DNA of 64,000 bases, taken from positions 9,796,001 through 9,860,000 of the forward strand of contig NZ_CP049838.1 in assembly GCF_013085465.1 (NCBI RefSeq), written 5' to 3'. Both the position numbers and the translations under genes were made by a program. This stretch comes from Streptomyces asoensis (GTDB lineage: Bacteria; Actinomycetota; Actinomycetes; Streptomycetales; Streptomycetaceae). The notes beneath the pieces were generated by a model. That model worked only from the letters and a program-made list of their open reading frames with translations, was not told the origin of the DNA and ran no database searches. Within the stretch, counting starts at the first letter, position 1, and each line of letters opens with the position of its first letter. Shown here piece after piece: positions 34,337 to 42,974 of the stretch.

Positions 34337-35341
34337 TCAGTGCTCGGATTGTTCGAGCAGGAACCGCTCGAGCGACATCGGCTTCGGCGGCTCGGCCGGC
34401 GGGATCTGCGGCACACCGACGAAGGGCGATGCCTCGAAGTACCACTTCTCCTGAGCCGGGAGGCCCCAGCGGGCATTGGTGCTCAGCGATCCCGCGTCCC
34501 AGCGCACCGGCTCGATCTCCGTGTCGATGGTCTGGTAGTGACTGTTGAAGACCTCCACCCGGTGCCCGTCAGGGTCGCGGAGGTAGGCGAAGAGCATCCC
34601 GCCCGGGCCGTGACGTCCAGGCCCCCGCTCCACGCCGTCGCCGTAGCCGGCGATGCCCGCCCAGTCGCAGGCGGTGAAGATGTCATGGCTCTCGGAGACG
34701 GTGTAGGCGAAGTGGTGCAGGGCGGGCCCGGTGTTCTCGACGATCGCGAGGTCGAGACACGTGCCCTTGCGGTACATGAACGCCCCCAGCAGCTTGTCGC
34801 CGTGTGCCAGGTACTCCGAATTGCGGAAGCCGAGCTCTCCGTAGAACGCGCACAGCTCGTAGGTGTCGGGCGCGAAGGTCTGGTAGTGGTCCAGCCGCTG
34901 CGCGTGGGCGCCCTTGTACTGCTCGAAGTTGATGTGCAGCCTCGGCCGGGTCTCCATGTGCGCGCACAGCTCCAGCGGCGTGCCGATCGGGTCGCTGACG
35001 TGCAGCGTGCGCCCCTGGTACGGGACGTCGACCCACTCGGCGGGCAGGCCCCGCGCCCGGAACCAGGCATACGCGAGGTCGAGGTCGTCGTCGAAGAACA
35101 CCCGGAAGCCGATCCTCCGGCACCTGCCCGCGCCGTCTTCGTCCAGCTCCAGGACGAGGCTGTGATGGCAGGCCTCGGACAGGCCCCGCAGGTAGCAGGT
35201 GCGCTCGTCCTCATCGCTGACGACCAGTCCCAGCACGTTCACGTAGAAGTTCCGGCTCTCGGCCAGATCCGCGACCGTGAGCCGAACGTGACTGGAGCGG
35301 GTGATGTTGAAACTCGGGCGCAGATTGACGGGTGGCAGCAT
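34337..35341 (-). CDS. Extradiol ring-cleavage dioxygenase (VOC fold, homoprotocatechuate type)
   Basis: This 334-residue enzyme has two vicinal-oxygen-chelate modules. The metal ligands of type I extradiol dioxygenases are present: His in AQRLDHYQTF, His in ALHHFAYTVSE and Glu in HRVEVFNSHY. The segment YADGVERGPGRHGPGG-like (GYGDGVERGPGRHGPGG) and the tail DTEIEPVRWDAGSL are typical of homoprotocatechuate 2,3-dioxygenases (HpaD/BphC-like). It cleaves a catechol next to its hydroxyls with O2 and Fe(II) or Mn(II). It follows the enolase gene by 60 bases in an operon. Confidence 0.88.
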   Translation of the reverse strand: MLPPVNLRPSFNITRSSHVRLTVADLAESRNFYVNVLGLVVSDEDERTCYLRGLSEACHHSLVLELDEDGAGRCRRIGFRVFFDDDLDLAYAWFRARGLPAEWVDVPYQGRTLHVSDPIGTPLELCAHMETRPRLHINFEQYKGAHAQRLDHYQTFAPDTYELCAFYGELGFRNSEYLAHGDKLLGAFMYRKGTCLDLAIVENTGPALHHFAYTVSESHDIFTACDWAGIAGYGDGVERGPGRHGPGGMLFAYLRDPDGHRVEVFNSHYQTIDTEIEPVRWDAGSLSTNARWGLPAQEKWYFEASPFVGVPQIPPAEPPKPMSLERFLLEQSEH

Positions 35342-35401
35342 GCTGGTCTCCGGGCTCGGATCGGCTCTGGATTTCGATGACTGTAATACGGTGGGGCTGT
35401 T

Positions 35402-36712
35402 TTACGGCTTGGTCGTCGAAGGCCCGGCCGCAGCGAATGTGAATGCGGACCATCCACTGAATTCAGCGGATTCACCGAGGAACTCCTCGATGCGCAGTAC
35501 CTCGTTCCACTTGGCCATGCGCTCGGAACGGGTGAACGAGCCCACCTTCAACTGGCCCGCGTCCCAGCCGACGCTCAGATGGGCGATCGTGATGTCCTCG
35601 CTCTCGCCGGAGCGTGCCGAGACGATCGTGCCGAAGCCGGCGTCCTTTCCGGCTCGAAGGGCCTGGAACGCCTCGGTGATGGTGCCGGCCTGATTCGGCT
35701 TGACCAGGACGGCGTTCACCGTTCCGCCGGCGGCCGCGGCCTCGACGCGCTTGGCGTTCGTGACCAGGTAGTCGTCGCCGATCACCTGGCAGCGGTGGCC
35801 GTAGCGCCGGGTGAACTCCAGCATGCCCTCGTGGTCGTCCTCGCCCACCGGGTCCTCGACGGACAGGATCGGATACTGCTCGATCCAGCCGCCCAGCATG
35901 TCGATCAGCGCGGCGGTGTCCAGGGTGCGGTTGTCCAGGGCCAGCGTGTACCCCTCGGCAGTGCCGAACTGGGAGGCCGCGACGTCCAGGGAGATGCCGA
36001 CCTGGGCCGAGGGCGCGAAGCCCGCACTCTCGATCGCCCGGGTCAGCGTCTCCAGCGCCTCTTCATTGGAGTCGAACGCCGGCCAGAAGCCGCCTTCGTC
36101 GGCGACCCCCTGGGCCTTGCCGGCCTTCCGCATCAGGCCGCCGGCGGCCCGGTAGATCTCCGCCGTCCAGTCCAGGGCCTCGGAGAAGCTCTGCGCCGCG
36201 GGGCAGACGACCATGAAGTCCTGGACGTCGACGCGGCGGTCCGCGTGGGCGCCGCCGCCGAAGATCTGGATCTCCGGCAACGGGATACGGACCGGCCGGC
36301 CGCCCGCGAGGTGCTGCCACAGCGGCACGCCCGCCGACGCGGCCGTGGCGTGCAGGACCGCCATGGACGTAGCCACGATCGCGTTGCCGCCCAGACGGCT
36401 GCGGTCGGGGGTTCCGTCGAGGTTCACCAGAAGCCGGTCGACGGCTTCCTGGTCGGCCGCGTCGCGGTCCAGGAGAGCGGGCGCGATCTCGGCGTTCACC
36501 GAACCCACCGCACGTCGGACGTCGAGTCCGCCGAAGCGGCTGCCGCCGTCGCGCAGGTCGAGCGCCTCGCCCTGGCCCGTCGAGGCTCCGGCCGGTGCGA
36601 TGGCCCGCCCGAGGGCGCCGTCCGCGAGGTGAACCTCGACCTCGACGGTAGGCCGGCCGCGTGAGTCCCACACCCTGCGGCCGTAGAGCTTGGCGATCCG
36701 CGCGTCTGTCAT
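35402..36712 (-). CDS. Enolase (phosphopyruvate hydratase) paralogue with altered active site
   Basis: A 436-residue protein of full enolase length. Conserved: GASTGQGEA loop serine, GGGAHADRRVDVQ (His), VADEGGFWP (catalytic Glu), ISLDVAASQFG and SVEDPVGEDDHEG (metal Asp and Glu), IGDDYLVTN, LVKPNQAGT (base Lys) and GQLKVGSFTRSERMAKWNE (Lys). Changed: the metal-loop glutamate of QEFM is aspartate (VQDFMV), and the histidine of SHRSGE is alanine (VSARSGE). Housekeeping enolase is elsewhere. A catabolic operon with a dioxygenase suggests a modified substrate or a trimmed 2-phosphoglycerate step. A LacI-type operator lies 215 bases upstream. Confidence 0.85.
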   Translation of the reverse strand: MTDARIAKLYGRRVWDSRGRPTVEVEVHLADGALGRAIAPAGASTGQGEALDLRDGGSRFGGLDVRRAVGSVNAEIAPALLDRDAADQEAVDRLLVNLDGTPDRSRLGGNAIVATSMAVLHATAASAGVPLWQHLAGGRPVRIPLPEIQIFGGGAHADRRVDVQDFMVVCPAAQSFSEALDWTAEIYRAAGGLMRKAGKAQGVADEGGFWPAFDSNEEALETLTRAIESAGFAPSAQVGISLDVAASQFGTAEGYTLALDNRTLDTAALIDMLGGWIEQYPILSVEDPVGEDDHEGMLEFTRRYGHRCQVIGDDYLVTNAKRVEAAAAGGTVNAVLVKPNQAGTITEAFQALRAGKDAGFGTIVSARSGESEDITIAHLSVGWDAGQLKVGSFTRSERMAKWNEVLRIEEFLGESAEFSGWSAFTFAAAGPSTTKP

Positions 36713-36927
36713 GTGCGGTGCAACCTTTCGGAGTTCGGACGATCAAGGTGATGAGCGGTGTTCGCGCCCGTTGCCGGAGTCGAACGGCCCGCAGCGGGAG
36801 GCGTACGGAAGGGGTGCTCGCCCATGAACGGGTGCGGACCGCCTCCGAGGGGCGGCGCCCATATCGGCGGGGCGGTGACGAGGCGCGAGCGAGATGGAGA
36901 TTGACGTGCTCGGCCGTGCCCCGATCG

Positions 36928-36941
36928 TGCTAACGATAGCG
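36928..36941. promoter_or_regulatory. LacI-type operator 1 (enolase operon)
   Basis: TGCTAACGATAGCG differs from the palindromic consensus TGCTAWCGWTAGCA at the last base only. It lies 215 bases upstream of the enolase start, in the divergent region shared with the FMN reductase gene. Apart from operators 1 and 2, the 450-base region 36713-37164 holds no gene. Confidence 0.8.
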
Positions 36942-37032
36942 CAATCGTGCGAAGCGAAGGCGACTCTGTCAAGGGGGTGGACCGTATCCATACCCTGCGG
37001 TTCTGCCGACTTGTCGCCGCCGTGAACGCCAA

Positions 37033-37046
37033 TGCTATCGTTCGCA
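37033..37046. promoter_or_regulatory. LacI-type operator 2 (FMN reductase)
   Basis: TGCTATCGTTCGCA differs from the consensus at one position. It is 118 bases upstream of the FMN reductase ATG and 105 bases from operator 1, a spacing of about ten helical turns that would allow looping. Confidence 0.8.
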
Positions 37047-37164
37047 TTACCCGGTGATGCCGCACCAAGATCTCCGGCGGACCCGCGTTCTCCTGGACGG
37101 ACGGACAGCGCAGGCGGCGTGGGTCCGCCGGACCGGGTCCCGGCCGATGGGAAGGGTGCCCGAC

Positions 37165-37759
37165 ATGACAGCCCAGCCCTCCGTGTCGCCGATGACTCTC
37201 ACCACCGTTGTGGCCAGCACGCGCCCCGGGCGGGTCGGCAGATCCGTCGCTGACTGGTTCACTCTCCGGGCCGCGGAGTACGACCAATTCGAGTCGCGCA
37301 CCGTCGACCTGTATGAACTGGCACTTCCCTTCTTCGACGAGCCGTATCCCCCGGCCCTGCGGCAGTACACCGAGAGCCACACCCGCGCATGGAGCCGGGT
37401 CGTCGACGCGTCGGACGCGTTCGTCTTCGTCACCCCGGAGTACAACGGCAGTTTCCCCGCCCCGTTGAAGAACGCGTGGGACTACCTCGTCGTCGAGTGG
37501 CAGCACAAGCCGGCCGCGTTCGTTCAGCTACGGGGGCGTCTCGGCGGGCACCCGGGCGGTGCAGATGGCCAAGCAGGTCGTGGCGAACCTCAGGATGCCG
37601 CCGATCGGACCGACCGTGAGCATCCCGTTCGTGGGTGAACTGGTCGAGGGTGGCAATTTCAGGCCGGGCAAGATCCACGAGACCGCAGCCGAGCAGGTCC
37701 TCGACGAACTCGTGCGCACCGCCCGCGTCATGCGGCAGCTGGGCAGCGGAACGTACTGA
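37165..37759 (+). pseudogene. NADPH-dependent FMN reductase, frameshifted
   Basis: The first 120 codons encode a flavodoxin-like FMN reductase (TTVVASTRPGRVGRSVADWF, then VFVTPEYNGSFPAPLKNAWDYL). One extra base near 37523 (TTCGTT where TTCGTC AGC TAC would keep frame) shifts the rest, which reads on in another frame as GGVSAGTRAVQMAKQVVANL, and the normal C-terminus ending at 37759. Removing that base restores a full-length 197-residue protein. It is either very recently broken or a sequencing error. A working copy would supply FMNH2 to a monooxygenase not visible here. Confidence 0.85.
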
Positions 37760-37772
37760 CCTGGTGCCGTAC

Positions 37773-37815
37773 GTGTGAGGGCGCCCGGAGCTCCTCGCTC
37801 CGGGCGCCCTCACAC
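37773..37815. terminator. Bidirectional hairpin terminator
   Basis: A perfect 19-bp stem (37773-37791 with 37797-37815) around the loop TCCTC lies between the ends of the convergent FMN reductase and LacI genes. It should serve both. Confidence 0.9.
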
Positions 37816-37842
37816 ATACGGGCGGGTGAGACCGCCCCTGGC

Positions 37843-38907
37843 TCAGGCGGACCCTGCGACGGGGTCTCTTCCGTCCGGTGGTGCCGTGCTGCCGCGCAGG
37901 ACCAGCGACCCGGGGGAGACCGACGTGTACGGGCCGTCGTTGCCCGGCTCGGTCTTGAGCCGACGCAACAGCCACAGCGCGCAGCCGGTGGCCATCTCCT
38001 GGATCGGCAGACCGATCGTGGTGAGTCCGGGGCCCCACCAGGAGAATCCCGGCTCGTCCCCGAACCCGACCACGGACAGTTCCCCGGGTACTTTCACGCC
38101 CTGCTCGGACAACTCCTCCAGGACGCCCAGGGTGAGCTGGATCGATCCCAGCACGAGCGCGGTCGGCGCGTCCGAGCCCGTCAGCAGTCGGCGCACCGCC
38201 TGGCGGCCGTGGTCCATGGACGCCGGCGGTCCCAGCTCTGTGCGCCCGGCACCGTCCGGCAGGCCGCCTTCGCCGAGGGCGCTGCGGAAGCCGCGCAGAC
38301 GCTCCGCGCCCGTGGGCAGCTCCGTGGGGCCGCCCACATATGCGATATGCGTGTGTCCCTGCGACACCAGGTGGGCCGTACCCCGGTGCAGCGCCTCGTG
38401 GTCGTCCACACCGAACCACTGGGAACCGAGTGACGGGTGGCGGCGCAGCAGCTGAAGGTGCGGTACGGCCTTGAGCAGTTTGACCGACTCGCTGTGCGGG
38501 CGGGCGCTGGGAACGATGATGACGCCGGCCACCCGGTTGGCCGACAGCTCGCGAAGGTGGCGCAGCTCCACCATCCGGTCGTCGTCGGTCTCCGAGAGCA
38601 TCAGCTGAAAACCCTCGGCCGCCATGTTCTTGGACAGCTCGTGCGCGATGGTCGAGTAGAAGCTGTTGCGGATGTCCGGGATCACCAGCGCGACCACGTT
38701 GCTGGAGGCGCCGCGCATCATCCGCGCGGCCCGGTTGCCGACGTATCCCATCTCCGAAGCGGTCTGGCGGACGCGGAACTTGGTCTCCTCGCTGATGCGC
38801 GGGTCGTCGGAGAGCGCCCGGCCGACCGTCGAGACGGAGACTCCGAGGCGTTCGGCGATGTCCCTGGTCGTGACCACTGAGAGCCCCCTCGAGCTGACTG
38901 ATCCCAT
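37843..38907 (-). CDS. LacI-family transcriptional regulator
   Basis: This 354-residue repressor has the LacI helix-turn-helix (TTRDIAERLGVSVSTVGRALS) with the hinge ASSNVVALVIPDI at residues 65-80 and a periplasmic-binding-like sensor with HLRELSANRVAGVIIVPSA and IAYVGGPTELP. The helix-turn-helix starts about 10 residues after ATG 38907. An operator copy lies 18 bases upstream and another 51 bases before the divergent FAH gene, so it should repress itself and the whole cluster, relieved by a pathway intermediate. Confidence 0.92.
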   Translation of the reverse strand: MGSVSSRGLSVVTTRDIAERLGVSVSTVGRALSDDPRISEETKFRVRQTASEMGYVGNRAARMMRGASSNVVALVIPDIRNSFYSTIAHELSKNMAAEGFQLMLSETDDDRMVELRHLRELSANRVAGVIIVPSARPHSESVKLLKAVPHLQLLRRHPSLGSQWFGVDDHEALHRGTAHLVSQGHTHIAYVGGPTELPTGAERLRGFRSALGEGGLPDGAGRTELGPPASMDHGRQAVRRLLTGSDAPTALVLGSIQLTLGVLEELSEQGVKVPGELSVVGFGDEPGFSWWGPGLTTIGLPIQEMATGCALWLLRRLKTEPGNDGPYTSVSPGSLVLRGSTAPPDGRDPVAGSA

Positions 38908-38924
38908 TGCCGTCACTTTCCGTG

Positions 38925-38938
38925 TGCCAACGATAGCG
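38925..38938. promoter_or_regulatory. LacI-type operator 3 (lacI gene)
   Basis: TGCCAACGATAGCG, two mismatches from the consensus, placed 18 bases before the LacI start and 70 bases from operator 4. Confidence 0.7.
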
Positions 38939-38994
38939 CTCTCGCTGCGCACCACGGCCGGGGCGTCGAGACGGCGGGCTGATCGACCCCTTCA

Positions 38995-39008
38995 TGCTAA
39001 CGTTAGCA
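38995..39008. promoter_or_regulatory. LacI-type operator 4 (FAH gene)
   Basis: TGCTAACGTTAGCA is a perfect 14-bp palindrome and the best match to the consensus. It lies 51 bases before the GTG of the FAH-family gene. Confidence 0.85.
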
Positions 39009-39059
39009 CTGTGGATGTGTCGTGCAGTCACCCGTGGCTGCCTAGTTGCGGAGGGGCCC

Positions 39060-39839
39060 GTGCGAATCGTCAGGTATGCCGTCGGCGGCGAGCGTCACTA
39101 CGGAGAATTCACTGCGGATGACACCGGGATCGCGAGATTCGAGGGCGATCCCTTCACCGGGCTGTCCCCTGTGGGTCGCATCGACGACGTGGGCGATGTG
39201 ACGGTTCTCCCACCGCTTGAGTCGCCCCGGATTTTCGGGTTCGCCTACAACTACGCCTCCCACATCGTGGAGACCGACCGTAAGGTCCCGGAAGTTCCCG
39301 TGTGTTTCATGAAGCCGAGTACCGCGGTCATCGGACCGGACGAAGCCATTGTCTATCCGGCGGATGGTGAACTGATCCATTTCGAAGGCGAGTTGGTCGT
39401 GGTCATCGGCAAGCAAGCCCGGCGTGTGAGGTCCTCCGAAGCCCATGAATACATTCTCGGCTATACGTGCGGAAATGATGTCAGCGATCGCATCGTGCAG
39501 CGTAAGGAAAGCGCGTTCGGAACCCTTCTGATCGGCAAGGGGCAGGACACGTTCGCACCCCTCGGGCCGGTCATCTCGACCGGACTCGACCCGTCGGGAC
39601 TGGCTCTGACGACCCGTGTGAACGGGGCCGTCGCCCAGTCGGCGAGCACGGCGGACCTGCTGCTCGCCGTCCCCGACCTGGTCAGTTACCTCAGCCGCTA
39701 TCTGACGCTGCTGCCCGGAGACGTGATCATGACCGGCACGCCGGCCGGTGTCGGGCCGATCCGGCCCGGCGACGAGGTCGAGGTGGAGATCGAGGGCATC
39801 GGGGTGCTGCGCAACCCGGTCGTGGCCGAGAGTCCCTGA
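39060..39839 (+). CDS. Fumarylacetoacetate-hydrolase-family enzyme (HpaG/acylpyruvase type)
   Basis: A 259-residue FAH-fold enzyme. Key parts: FGFAYNYASHIVET (substrate loop), CFMKPSTAVIGPDEAIVYPAD, the metal glutamates and aspartate in HFEGELVVVIG and CGNDVSDR, then KGQDTFAPLGP and MTGTPAGVGPIRPGD. FAH enzymes hydrolyse or decarboxylate oxo-acids made by ring cleavage and release pyruvate, fumarate or similar. GTG 39060 is chosen since GGAGGGG precedes it by four bases; a longer start would overlap the promoter. The gene follows operator 4. Confidence 0.88.
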   Translation: MRIVRYAVGGERHYGEFTADDTGIARFEGDPFTGLSPVGRIDDVGDVTVLPPLESPRIFGFAYNYASHIVETDRKVPEVPVCFMKPSTAVIGPDEAIVYPADGELIHFEGELVVVIGKQARRVRSSEAHEYILGYTCGNDVSDRIVQRKESAFGTLLIGKGQDTFAPLGPVISTGLDPSGLALTTRVNGAVAQSASTADLLLAVPDLVSYLSRYLTLLPGDVIMTGTPAGVGPIRPGDEVEVEIEGIGVLRNPVVAESP

Positions 39840-39857
39840 CTCCGGCCGTCCGCCGGG

Positions 39858-39912
39858 CGACATCCACGGGGCCTGCCCACCGCCGAGCGGTGGGCAGGCC
39901 CCGTGGATGTCG
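39858..39912. terminator. Long perfect hairpin after the FAH gene
   Basis: 25 bases (39858-39882) pair perfectly with 39888-39912 around CCGAG. The FAH gene stops 19 bases before it. Together with the next hairpin it separates the convergent FAH and MFS genes. Confidence 0.92.
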
Positions 39913-39939
39913 GTGGTGTGCCACCGTTTGCTGCTGGTG

Positions 39940-39991
39940 ACGCGTCGCTGTGTGGCACAGGCCTGGTGCCCTGTGCCACACAGCGACGCGT
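39940..39991. terminator. Second long hairpin before the MFS gene end
   Basis: 21 bases (39940-39960) pair perfectly with 39971-39991 around a ten-base loop. It lies 20 bases past the MFS stop on the minus strand and so serves as its terminator. Confidence 0.92.
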
Positions 39992-40010
39992 GTGCGGTCG
40001 AGCGGGTTCG

Positions 40011-41279
40011 CTAGCGGACCGCGTTGTTGAACTGCGCGGTGCGGACGAATGCCAGGGCGCCGACGCCCAGCAGCGGCAGGAGCGTCACCTGGAGCAGTCC
40101 GGCCCGGCTCCAGCCGAAGGAGTCCACCAGGGCGGCGAAGAGCAGGCCCGAGAACGCCGCAGGACCGTAGTAGCTGGTGACGAAGAGTCCGGAGGCGCGT
40201 CCGATCTGCCCGGGGTGGACGGCCCGCTGCATCGCGCTGTTGGTGTTGGGGTAGATGAAGCCCAGTCCGAAGGCGCCCATGAGGAAGGCGAACACGCACT
40301 GCACGCCGACACCGGCCTGCGTCTCGTAGATGCACACGCTGATGACGGAGACGGCCAGCAGGCTCACGATCAGCAGGCTGCGCTGGTTGATGCGGTCGCC
40401 GAGCCAGCCGCCGAACACGGCCGTCATGCCGCCGAAGCCGAGGAAGCTCATGGACAGCGCGGCCTGTCCGGCGGTGTAGTGCAGCGAAGTGACGAGGTAT
40501 GTCGGGTAGAGGCCGAGGAAGCCGTAGATGGCCACACCGCTGACGACCGAGTGGACGGCCAGCGCGATGGTGTTTCGGTTGTAAGCGGAGGCCGGCATGT
40601 GCTCGTAGGTCGTGGTCGAGACGACCTTCTCGGCGGAGTGCTCGGTCAGGCCGGATTTCACGAGGAACAGGGAAGCGGCGGCGATCAGCAGCCCGGCCGT
40701 GCCGAACAGGTAGAAGGGCGAGTGCCAGGTGCCGTGCGTACTCATGAGATGGACGCCGATGAGCGGGGCGATGAACACGCCGATCGAGTAGCCCACGCCG
40801 ATGACGCCGAAGGCGAGGCCGCGCCGGTGGGCGAAGAACGCGCCGATCGCCGCGAAGATGGCGGCAGACTGCATGCCTTCGCCGAAGCCGGAGATGACCC
40901 GGTACAGCGTCATGTCGGCGAAGCCGGTCGCCAGCGGTGTGGCCATCGTGCCGAGGGAGTAGATCACGATGCTGACCAGCAGCACGGTCTTGCGGCGGAA
41001 GCGGTCCAGGAGGTAGCCCGCGGGCAGGCCGGCCAGGGCCATGCCGAGGGTGAAGTTCGTCGCCAGCAGCCCACCCTGCTCCAGGGAGAACCCGTACTCT
41101 GCGCGGATGTTCGGCAGCAGGGGCGGGAACACCTGTCGGTCCATCGCGTTGACCATGTAGGAGAGGACCACCAGCAGAAAGCCCACCCCGATCATGACGC
41201 GGGAAATGGGGGCGCGGCTGCTTTCCTGCGGTTCGTCGGCGGGCACCGTGCTGGTGTCGACTTGCGCTGCGTGAGTCAT
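40011..41279 (-). CDS. MFS importer of the anion:cation symporter kind
   Basis: A 422-residue, twelve-helix transporter: NAMDRQVFPPLLPNIRAEYG at the end of helix 1, GYLLDRFRRKTVLL (motif A), and FAHRRGLAFGVIGVGYSIG. This pattern fits organic-anion importers (aromatic acids, hydroxy acids or tricarballylate-like) rather than drug exporters. It lies inside the LacI-governed region on the minus strand, so uptake of the pathway substrate is likely. The start ATG 41279 lies in 690 bases of gene-free DNA that also carries operator 5. Confidence 0.87.
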   Translation of the reverse strand: MTHAAQVDTSTVPADEPQESSRAPISRVMIGVGFLLVVLSYMVNAMDRQVFPPLLPNIRAEYGFSLEQGGLLATNFTLGMALAGLPAGYLLDRFRRKTVLLVSIVIYSLGTMATPLATGFADMTLYRVISGFGEGMQSAAIFAAIGAFFAHRRGLAFGVIGVGYSIGVFIAPLIGVHLMSTHGTWHSPFYLFGTAGLLIAAASLFLVKSGLTEHSAEKVVSTTTYEHMPASAYNRNTIALAVHSVVSGVAIYGFLGLYPTYLVTSLHYTAGQAALSMSFLGFGGMTAVFGGWLGDRINQRSLLIVSLLAVSVISVCIYETQAGVGVQCVFAFLMGAFGLGFIYPNTNSAMQRAVHPGQIGRASGLFVTSYYGPAAFSGLLFAALVDSFGWSRAGLLQVTLLPLLGVGALAFVRTAQFNNAVR

Positions 41280-41969
41280 AGCGGCTCCTGAGAGGGAATG
41301 GGCCACGGCAGGCCGCGGCGGATCATCGCCGTACAGGCGATGACGAGAAGCGGTGAGCTGAACACGGACTCGAGGCGGCGACAGCGATGCCGTCGTCGGC
41401 CGGCGGAATGGGGCGCAAGCTGCCGCGCGGTCGGACACCGCATGCGGAATTCAGCCGTATATCGCCCGTCGGGACATCCGTGGCTATGGCGTCTTCGACA
41501 GCCGGACCCCGTGCGGACACTTATCAGTCACACGGTCGGCGCTGGCAGAACCATGAAGGGGAAGCCTCAGGCGCGTCAAGATGTAAACACCGGATTTCTT
41601 TGTACTCCTCGATTTCCCCTGGTAGCTGGGGCCTCCGGCTCTGGCTTGCCCCTGGCCGGGGCGCTCGGCGATCGGGTGTGTGCCGAACTCTTGACGTCGC
41701 GAAGGCCCTCAATGCTATCGTTAGCATCACGTGGCTGTGACAATGTGCTTCGACATGCCCCGGAATCTCGCGACCCGTTCCTGGGGCTACTGCGGCGCCG
41801 CACCGACCACAAGTCGGCAAGCGCCTGCGATTCCCGATCCCGACCCGGGCCCAGCGACCCCTTCCATCCCGCCCTGCCGGGTGGTGATTCAGACCCGCTC
41901 ATCCGGTGCGGCCAGGCGTGACGTCTGGCCGCCCGCGGCGGCCGCACGATTCAGCGAGGACGACCTGCC
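41280..41969. other. Long divergent promoter region
   Basis: 690 bases between the divergent MFS and hydroxyacid dehydrogenase genes. Apart from operator 5 (41713-41726) I see no gene or hairpin. The length is unusual for this window and could hold a lost gene or a small RNA, without evidence for either. Confidence 0.4.
41713..41726. promoter_or_regulatory. LacI-type operator 5
   Basis: TGCTATCGTTAGCA matches the consensus fully. It lies 243 bases upstream of the hydroxyacid dehydrogenase start. Confidence 0.82.
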
Positions 41970-42974
41970 ATGAAACCACCGAGCCGCTCCGGCACCGTGC
42001 TGCTCACCGACTACGCGTGGCCCGACGACTCCGTCGAGCGATCGGTCATCGAAGAGGCCGGCCACACCCTTGTCACCGGACCTGCCGATCCCGCCCCCAC
42101 CGAGGAGATCGAGGAACTGGTGGCCGAGCACCGGCCCGCCGGCATCCTCACCTGCTGGGCCCCCGTCTCCGCCACCGCGATCGGCAGCTCGCCGGACCTG
42201 CGGATCGTGGCCAGGCTCGGCGTGGGACTCGACAACATCGCCGTCGACACCGCCACCGAGCGCGGCGTGTGGGTCACCAACGTGCCGGACTACTGTGTCG
42301 AGGAGGTCTCCGACCACGCCGTCGCCATGGTCCTGGCCTGGACGCGCGGTCTGGCCGTGGCCGACCGGGAGGTCCGCGCCGGCCGTTGGAACCCCGCCGG
42401 GGCCCGCCTGCGCCGACTGTCCGCGCTGACCTGCGGGGTCGTCGGATACGGGCGCATCGGACGCGCCACCGCCCGCAAGCTCGGCGCGTTCGGCTGCCGA
42501 GTCCTGGCCCATGACCCGTACCCACCGAGGGACGCCCAGGAGGTGGAGATGGTGGGCCTGGAGGAACTGCTGCGCCGCAGCAACGTGGTGATCCTCCACG
42601 TGCCGCTCACCCCCGCCACACATCACCTCATCGACGCCGGAAAGCTGGCGTCGATGCGGCCCGGCGGGCTGCTGGTCAACGTCAGCCGGGGCGGCCTGGT
42701 GGACACCGACGCCGTCGTCAAGGCGCTCGCGACCGGGCACCTGGACGGAGCCGCCTTCGACGTACTGGAATCCGAGCCGCACGTCCCCACCGGACTGCTT
42801 CAGCAGCCGGGCGCGCTGCTCACCCCGCACATCGCCTTCTCCTCCGACGCCTCGGTCACCGAACTGCGCCGCCGCGCGGCCGAAGAGGTCGTGCGGATCC
42901 TGGCGGACGAGCCTCCGGCCCATGCCTGCAACACCCCCCATGGTCTGCCCACCCGGCCAGGAGACCCACGATGA
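41970..42974 (+). CDS. D-2-hydroxyacid dehydrogenase
   Basis: This 334-residue enzyme has the D-2-hydroxyacid dehydrogenase layout: VARLGVGLDNIAVDTA, cofactor loop VGYGRIGRATARKLGAFG followed by AHDPYPP, and the catalytic triad Arg in NVSRGG, Glu in ESEPHV and His in TPHIAF. The closest roles are hydroxypyruvate/glyoxylate reductase or 3-phosphoglycerate dehydrogenase. It begins the operon dehydrogenase-kinase-cupin, and its stop overlaps the kinase start by four bases (ATGA). Confidence 0.9.
   Translation: MKPPSRSGTVLLTDYAWPDDSVERSVIEEAGHTLVTGPADPAPTEEIEELVAEHRPAGILTCWAPVSATAIGSSPDLRIVARLGVGLDNIAVDTATERGVWVTNVPDYCVEEVSDHAVAMVLAWTRGLAVADREVRAGRWNPAGARLRRLSALTCGVVGYGRIGRATARKLGAFGCRVLAHDPYPPRDAQEVEMVGLEELLRRSNVVILHVPLTPATHHLIDAGKLASMRPGGLLVNVSRGGLVDTDAVVKALATGHLDGAAFDVLESEPHVPTGLLQQPGALLTPHIAFSSDASVTELRRRAAEEVVRILADEPPAHACNTPHGLPTRPGDPR

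Noticed and set aside
36713..37164. Possible riboswitch or small RNA in the enolase/FMN-reductase gap
   Set aside because: Only the two operator palindromes are visible; no conserved aptamer-like pairing could be recognised by eye.
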